Origin: Bacillus chungangensis
GTDB lineage: Bacteria; Bacillota; Bacilli; Bacillales; Bacillaceae_C
Direction: 5' to 3'
Assembly: GCF_030812995.1 (NCBI RefSeq)
Contig: NZ_JAUSTT010000026.1
Coordinates: 1-64,000 of the forward strand
Length of the DNA stretch: 64,000 bases
Shown piece after piece: positions 59,536 through 64,000 of this stretch. Each line of letters begins with the position of its first letter. The stretch's first letter is position 1. The position numbers and the translations under genes are program-made. A model generated the notes under the pieces. That model was not told the origin of the DNA. It ran no database searches and saw only the letters and a list, made by a program, of their open reading frames with translations.

Positions 59536-59592
59536 AAGATGCTGTCCTTTTTGCTTGCTTCCTATGGAATAGCCCTTAAGGAATAGCTTGCT

Positions 59593-59943
59593 TTAAGGAT
59601 TCAAATATTGCAAATGTACATCTATATTTGCACTTAATAATACTGCAGCAAGCTGTTGATAAGGCGTCGTTTCAACAGCCCGATAGCCGCGGTCAATATA
59701 AAGATGCCTTGCTTCGGGAAATTCTTTTTTAAATAGCTTGCGAAGCTTTTCACCAGCCTTGTCAGCATCAAGCAATAGATAGACATCCTTTTCTGACAGC
59801 ATCTCCTCCAACTCATCCATTTTACTTAAGCCAATCGTTCCATTTGTACAAATAATCGTAACGGGTTCACTCACAATCTTATTGACTCTTTTTTTATCCG
59901 CTAACCCTTCTACAATAATCACTTTTTCTTGACTTTCTTCCAT
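59593..59943 (-). CDS. yusF: Toprim-domain protein YusF
   Basis: A 116-residue protein with a single Toprim domain: VIIVEGLADKKRV holds the catalytic Glu and VYLLLDADKAGEKLRK the DxD motif. Small Toprim proteins of this type are related to RNase M5 and primase domains; the substrate of YusF is unknown. ATG 59943 follows GGTGAGGATA. It lies in the same direction as gcvH (158 bases away). Confidence 0.9.
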   Translation of the reverse strand: MEESQEKVIIVEGLADKKRVNKIVSEPVTIICTNGTIGLSKMDELEEMLSEKDVYLLLDADKAGEKLRKLFKKEFPEARHLYIDRGYRAVETTPYQQLAAVLLSANIDVHLQYLNP

Positions 59944-60070
59944 TATCCTCACCCTTTATTCAACAACTAGCAAGTAAGATGCTTGCCAAAGATAGCTGAG
60001 GCAATTTAGCTTTAGCAGCTTCTGAAATGAGTTTGCAATGAAAAAGCTGCTTGAACTTGGCTTAGTTAGG

Positions 60071-60101
60071 AAAAAAACACCCTGGAATGCATCCAAGGTG
60101 T
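60071..60101 (-). terminator. Terminator of gcvH
   Basis: ACACCTTGG and CCAGGGTGT (minus strand) pair with one G-U and are followed by seven T. Confidence 0.85.
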
Positions 60102-60110
60102 GAATTTTTC

Positions 60111-60494
60111 TTAGTCTTCATTGACCATCGCTTCATACTGCTCAGCAGTCATTAAATTGTCTAGCTCTGATTTATCTGATAGCTCAACGACAATCATCCA
60201 CGCCTTTTCATAAGGAGACTCATTAACAAATTCTGGACTGTCATCAAGGTCTTCGTTTACTTCTACCACTTTTCCACTTACTGGTGCATAAAGCTCAGAT
60301 ACTGTCTTAACAGATTCGACACTGCCAAAAGGCTCGTCTGTTGTAATATCATCCCCTACCTCAGGTAGCTCAACAAATACAATATCTCCTAATTCAGATT
60401 GGGCAAAAGCAGTAATCCCAATTCGAACCTTATCTCCTTCTTCTTTTACCCATTCGTGTTCTTCAGAATAACGCAATTCTTTTGGTGTGCTCAT
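60111..60494 (-). CDS. gcvH: Glycine cleavage system H protein
   Basis: A 127-residue lipoyl carrier. The lipoylated lysine lies in [19 protein letters not shown]. It carries the aminomethyl group between the P and T proteins, and in Bacillus also relays octanoyl/lipoyl groups to other enzymes. Its cofactor depends on LipA (19850-20767). GGAGGGATTAAA precedes the ATG. The other gcv genes are not in the window. Confidence 0.97.
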   Translation of the reverse strand: MSTPKELRYSEEHEWVKEEGDKVRIGITAFAQSELGDIVFVELPEVGDDITTDEPFGSVESVKTVSELYAPVSGKVVEVNEDLDDSPEFVNESPYEKAWMIVVELSDKSELDNLMTAEQYEAMVNED

Positions 60495-60615
60495 TTTAAT
60501 CCCTCCATTGGTTTACTCATGTTTATATTTACATATTTCTTGCGAATAAAGCAAGAAAAGGCCCTTTGTTTTTAAGAAAAAGAAGCAAGCGATTCTAGCC
60601 TTCCAATACAACGTT

Positions 60616-60972
60616 CTACAGCCATGCTTGTTCAAATGCTTCTTCTTTGAAACCGACAGTAACTTTTCTTCCGTCTGTTACAATTGGCCGTTTAATAAGC
60701 ATGCCATCTGATGCTAATATTTCCAGCAATGCGGCCTCCGATTCGTGCTTTATTTTCTCTTTCATATTCAGCTCTCGGTATTTCTTTCCACTCGTATTAA
60801 AAAACTTTTTCAATTCCAAACCGCTTAATTCATATAACTTTTTTAATTCTTCTACTGTCGGTGGATTTTCAACAATATGTATTGGTCTTACATCAAATCC
60901 ATGTGCTGTTAACCATTTTTTAGCTTTTTGGCAAGTGCCGCATTGAGGATACCAATAAAAGGTTAATTGCAT
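60616..60972 (-). CDS. yusI: ArsC/Spx-family protein YusI
   Basis: A 118-residue thioredoxin-fold protein of the ArsC/Spx family. FYWYPQCGTCQKAKKWL contains CxxC, and KRPIVTDGRKVTVGFKEE is the conserved RP(I/L) loop. It is not a proven arsenate reductase; relatives are redox sensors or reductases. ATG 60972 after AAGGATGGTGATATTG is the start. Confidence 0.9.
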   Translation of the reverse strand: MQLTFYWYPQCGTCQKAKKWLTAHGFDVRPIHIVENPPTVEELKKLYELSGLELKKFFNTSGKKYRELNMKEKIKHESEAALLEILASDGMLIKRPIVTDGRKVTVGFKEEAFEQAWL

Positions 60973-61240
60973 CAATATCACCATCCTTGTCAATCTCTCT
61001 ATCCTATTGCTAGAGCAGCAAAAAAAAGCTGCTGACCTTTCTTTTATACTTTTAACCTTTTAAAACATATATTCGACCACTATAACAAAAATCCTGCCGC
61101 CTTAAATATATGTTTAAAATATGACAACAAAATCAGTTGTTTGATGATCACAGAATTAAGAATAGATCGATTACATGATACTTTAGGATGATGGAAAGTG
61201 AAGAATGGGTAGGATATTAAATGCAGCTGTCTTTTCAAAT

Positions 61241-61274
61241 GAAAACGGCGCTGTCCTGAAACAACACCGTTTTC
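61241..61274 (-). terminator. Terminator of the beta-oxidation operon
   Basis: GAAAACGGTGTTGT and GACAGCGCCGTTTTC (minus strand) pair over 14 bases if G-U pairs are counted. It follows the yusJ stop codon by about ten bases. Confidence 0.8.
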
Positions 61275-61282
61275 TCCTGCTT

Positions 61283-63067
61283 TTAAACCGTATAACGTTC
61301 TGCTGCTATGAGGTTATCAGCTGCTAACCGTTTTTTGGCAATCACATTAATCGGTGTATGACGAGTAAGCTTGCGAAGCGCAGAGATCATCATTCGCAAT
61401 GTATCACCTTCTTCAATGGCAACGAGCGATTCTTTTGCAAGCTGTTCCACTTCATGAAACGCTTCCTGACAGAAAATTTGCGTATATAGCAGCTTTTGCT
61501 GATGCTTTTCTTCTCCATCCTTAGTAATTGCTTTTTCTGTCCGCAATACGACAGACTCCATCGCATACAGAAGTGAGACAATATCGGCAATATTTGCTAA
61601 GATTTCTTGCTCTTTTTCTAGTGCTGGCCCGTACTTTTGCGCTGCCAAGCCTGCAATCATTAAAGCGATTTTTTTCGTATTTTTAACTACATATTTTTCT
61701 TGAGCAAGCGGCGCATCTCCTACTTCTTCCGGCATAAGCATCATCAACTCTTCTTGAAGCGTTTGGGCTTTTTGTAAAAGTGGCAGCTCTCCCTTTAGCG
61801 CCTTGCGCATAAAAGTGCCAGGCACTAACAAACGGTTAATTTCATTTGTCCCTTCAAAAATGCGATTAATCCGAGAGTCACGATACATTCTTTCAATCTC
61901 ATATTCTTCCATGAAGCCGTATCCGCCATGGATTTGTACCCCTTCATCAACACAGTAGTCAAGCACTTCAGAAGCAAAGACTTTATTTAAGGAACATTCA
62001 ATGGCGTATTCGGCAATCGAGCTAGCCACTTCTGTTCCATCCTTTACTTGCTCATTTGTCAGCATGCTCATTCTGTCTTCAAAAAGACCGACCGTTCGAT
62101 ATACTGAAGTTTCAGCAGCATAAAGCTTAACTCCCATTGTTGCAATTTTTTCTTTGATGAGGTTAAATTGTGAAATCGGTGTTTGGAACTGCTTGCGTTG
62201 ATTTGCATATTGCACCGATACTTCAAGAGCTCGCTTCGATGCACCTACTGCTCCAACCCCAAGCTTGTAGCGGCCAATATTTAAAATATTAAATGCAATA
62301 CGATGCCCTTTTCCAATCTCACCAAGTAAATTTTCCACCGGTACTTCCGCGTCTTCTAAAATCAATGTCCGTGTAGAGGAGCTCTTAATACCCATTTTCT
62401 TTTCTTCAGCACCAGTTGAAACTCCTGGGAAATCCTTTTCGACGATAAAAGTCGAGAAGTGCTCACCATCTACTTTCGCATATACAACAAACACATCTGC
62501 AAAGGCAGAGTTCGTTATCCATTGCTTCTCGCCATTTAAAATATAATGTGTGCCAGCTTCATTGAGTTTTGCTGTCGCTTTCGCTCCCAAGGCATCTGAT
62601 CCAGAACCTGGCTCAGTCAATGCATAAGCAGCAAGCTTCTCCCCAGTTGCAAGTTGAGGTAAATATTTTTGCTTCTGCGCTTCGTTTCCAAAGAGAACGA
62701 TCGGCAAAGAACCAATTCCGACATGTGCACCGTGAGAAATAGAGAATCCGCCCGCTTTTGCCATCTTCTCTGAAATCAAAGCGGAACTCACTTTATCCAA
62801 CGCTAAACCGCCATATTCTTCAGGTACATCTGCTCCTAAAAGCCCCAGATCACCAGCCTGTTTTAATAGCTTCACAGAAATATCAAACTCATGATTTTCC
62901 AGCTTTTCTACTTGAGGAATGACTTCATTTTCGACAAAATCTGCACTCGTTTTAGCAATCATTTGATGTTCATCTGTATAATCTTCAGGTGTAAACATCC
63001 TTTCATAAGGAATGTCATCGATTAAAAAGCTGCCACCTTTTATTACCTGTTCTGTTTGATTTGTCAT
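61283..63067 (-). CDS. fadE: Acyl-CoA dehydrogenase YusJ (FadE)
   Basis: A 594-residue flavoenzyme for the first step of fatty-acid beta-oxidation. The substrate and FAD region shows AAYALTEPGSGSDALG and WITNSAFADVFVVYAK; the C-terminal domain has QIHGGYGFMEEYEIERMYRD and the catalytic Glu in IFEGTNEI. About 200 residues beyond the core make it longer than classical 380-residue enzymes, normal for this group. AGGAGGAACAAAA precedes the ATG. It follows the thiolase gene in the same operon. Confidence 0.96.
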   Translation of the reverse strand: MTNQTEQVIKGGSFLIDDIPYERMFTPEDYTDEHQMIAKTSADFVENEVIPQVEKLENHEFDISVKLLKQAGDLGLLGADVPEEYGGLALDKVSSALISEKMAKAGGFSISHGAHVGIGSLPIVLFGNEAQKQKYLPQLATGEKLAAYALTEPGSGSDALGAKATAKLNEAGTHYILNGEKQWITNSAFADVFVVYAKVDGEHFSTFIVEKDFPGVSTGAEEKKMGIKSSSTRTLILEDAEVPVENLLGEIGKGHRIAFNILNIGRYKLGVGAVGASKRALEVSVQYANQRKQFQTPISQFNLIKEKIATMGVKLYAAETSVYRTVGLFEDRMSMLTNEQVKDGTEVASSIAEYAIECSLNKVFASEVLDYCVDEGVQIHGGYGFMEEYEIERMYRDSRINRIFEGTNEINRLLVPGTFMRKALKGELPLLQKAQTLQEELMMLMPEEVGDAPLAQEKYVVKNTKKIALMIAGLAAQKYGPALEKEQEILANIADIVSLLYAMESVVLRTEKAITKDGEEKHQQKLLYTQIFCQEAFHEVEQLAKESLVAIEEGDTLRMMISALRKLTRHTPINVIAKKRLAADNLIAAERYTV

Positions 63068-63185
63068 TTTTGTTCCTCCTATCTTTCATATAAAAAGTCA
63101 TTTTAATTTACGTATAGCCATCAACAAATGATCACAGCAATAATCCTGAAGATTTATAGAATATAGGATTTTATCATATCCACTG

Positions 63186-64000
63186 TTACATTAATTCAAA
63201 AACACCAGCAGCTCCCATTCCACCGCCAATACACATCGTTACGACACCGAATTGAACACTGCGTCGTTTCATTTCATGAATGAGTGAAATCGTCAGCTTT
63301 GTGCCAGTGCATCCTAATGGATGACCAAGTGCAATCGCACCGCCATTGACGTTGACAATTTCTTCATTTAATCCTAACTGGCGAATCACTTGAATCGATT
63401 GCGAAGCAAATGCTTCATTTAATTCAAAAAGTCCAATATCAGACAATTCTAGACCAGCAAGCTTTAATGCTTTTGGTATCGCTTCGACAGGTCCGATTCC
63501 CATTATTTCTGGCGGTACTCCGGCCACCGCAAAGGAGCGAAATTTAGCCATCGGCGTATAGCCAAGCGAATTAGCTTTTTCTTGATCCATGACTAACACT
63601 GCGGCAGCACCATCACTTGTTTGCGAGGCGTTTCCAGCCGTCACCGTACCAGTAACAGAGAAAGCTGGACGCAGCTTAGCTAAAACCTCCATGCTCGTTT
63701 GCGGCCTGACTCCTTCATCTTGCTCAAACATAACTTGTTTTTCTACTAATTGATGCTTATCATCTACAGAGCGCATCGTTACTTCCACTGGAACCACTTC
63801 ATCAGCAAATTTTCCATCTGCAATTGCCTGAGCCGCCTTTTGATGGCTTCTAACTGCAAAAGCATCTTGATCTTCTCGCGAAACATTAAATTTTTTCGCA
63901 ACCTCTTCAGCAGTATGCCCCATCCCCATGTAGTACTCTGGGGCGGATTCCGCTAATTTTACGTTCGGACGAGCGACGTGCCCCATCATCGGGACAAGAC
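63186..64000 (-). CDS. fadA: Acetyl-CoA acyltransferase YusK (FadA), partial
   Basis: The 3' part of a thiolase; the 5' end lies beyond the right edge. The frame stays open to the edge (LVPMMGHVARPN), so the Met at 63989 is internal. The catalytic motifs GNASQTSDGAAAVLVMDQ, NVNGGAIALGHPLGCTGTK and CIGGGMGAAGVFEL (His and second Cys) are present; the nucleophile Cys near the N-terminus is outside. It cleaves 3-ketoacyl-CoA in beta-oxidation, one step after the enzymes encoded further upstream. Confidence 0.95.
   Translation of the reverse strand, partial: LVPMMGHVARPNVKLAESAPEYYMGMGHTAEEVAKKFNVSREDQDAFAVRSHQKAAQAIADGKFADEVVPVEVTMRSVDDKHQLVEKQVMFEQDEGVRPQTSMEVLAKLRPAFSVTGTVTAGNASQTSDGAAAVLVMDQEKANSLGYTPMAKFRSFAVAGVPPEIMGIGPVEAIPKALKLAGLELSDIGLFELNEAFASQSIQVIRQLGLNEEIVNVNGGAIALGHPLGCTGTKLTISLIHEMKRRSVQFGVVTMCIGGGMGAAGVFELM

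Overview
The window looks like a chromosomal segment of a spore-forming, low-GC Gram-positive bacterium of the family Bacillaceae. Gene content and order follow the Bacillus subtilis yui-yum-yut-yun block (yuiE, yuiC, yuiB, yumB, yumC, yutM, yuzB, yutJ, yuzD, yutI, yutH, yutG, yutF, yutE, yutD, yutC, lipA, yunA, yunB, yunC, yunD, yunE, yunF) and then the suf / met / yus block (sufCDSUB, metNPQ, yusE, yusF, gcvH, yusI, yusJ, yusK). Strong AGGAGG-type ribosome sites, several TTG and GTG starts, Rho-independent terminators, an S-box leader and PerR- and Fur-like boxes agree with this. Gene names are transferred by recognition of the proteins and synteny, not by a database search.

Layout. 0-4 kb: a hotdog thioesterase, two small Tyr/Pro-rich proteins, a decayed IS3 element, leucyl aminopeptidase, and a remnant of yuiD. 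4-29 kb: the conserved yui-yun core. It holds cell-wall enzymes (YuiC, an SLH/SH3 amidase, LytH), flavin reductases (YumB, YumC, YutJ), Fe-S and thiol proteins (YutM, YuzB, YuzD, YutI, LipA), sporulation proteins (YutH, YutC, YunB) and a two-part amino-acid symporter whose 34-residue subunit is translationally coupled to it. 29-47.7 kb: accessory region. It holds a one-directional set of about nine genes encoding fibre- or adhesin-like proteins that look phage derived but have no capsid, portal, terminase or tape-measure gene; a decayed tandem duplicate at its head; a kinase-like protein with a zinc ribbon; a Nudix gene split by a small mobile element; ahpCF with a PerR-like box; a secreted gamma-glutamyltransferase; and debris of an IS110 transposase and a phage integrase. 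47.8-64 kb: conserved again, with sufCDSUB, a Fur-boxed protein next to an AraC/PchR-like regulator, metNPQ under a SAM-I riboswitch, gcvH and the start of a fatty-acid beta-oxidation operon.

The most interesting structure is a family of four small, transposase-free elements, all in the same orientation (24978-25166, 41768-41919, 47198-47408, about 59325-59535). They have two subterminal hairpins and lie next to TTTAT (minus strand). Two copies have sites that can be restored exactly: one splits a Nudix gene, the other separates a ribosome site from the start of an IS110 transposase. They look like IS200/IS605-derived miniature elements, and at least one keeps a region that resembles a TnpB guide-RNA (omega-RNA) scaffold ending at the flanking DNA.

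The genes share some themes. Fe-S assembly (SufBCDSU, YutI, YutM) and lipoylation (LipA, GcvH) sit together, methionine uptake appears twice (MetNPQ and possibly the NSS symporter), and peroxide defence and iron-responsive control are visible in the regulatory sites.
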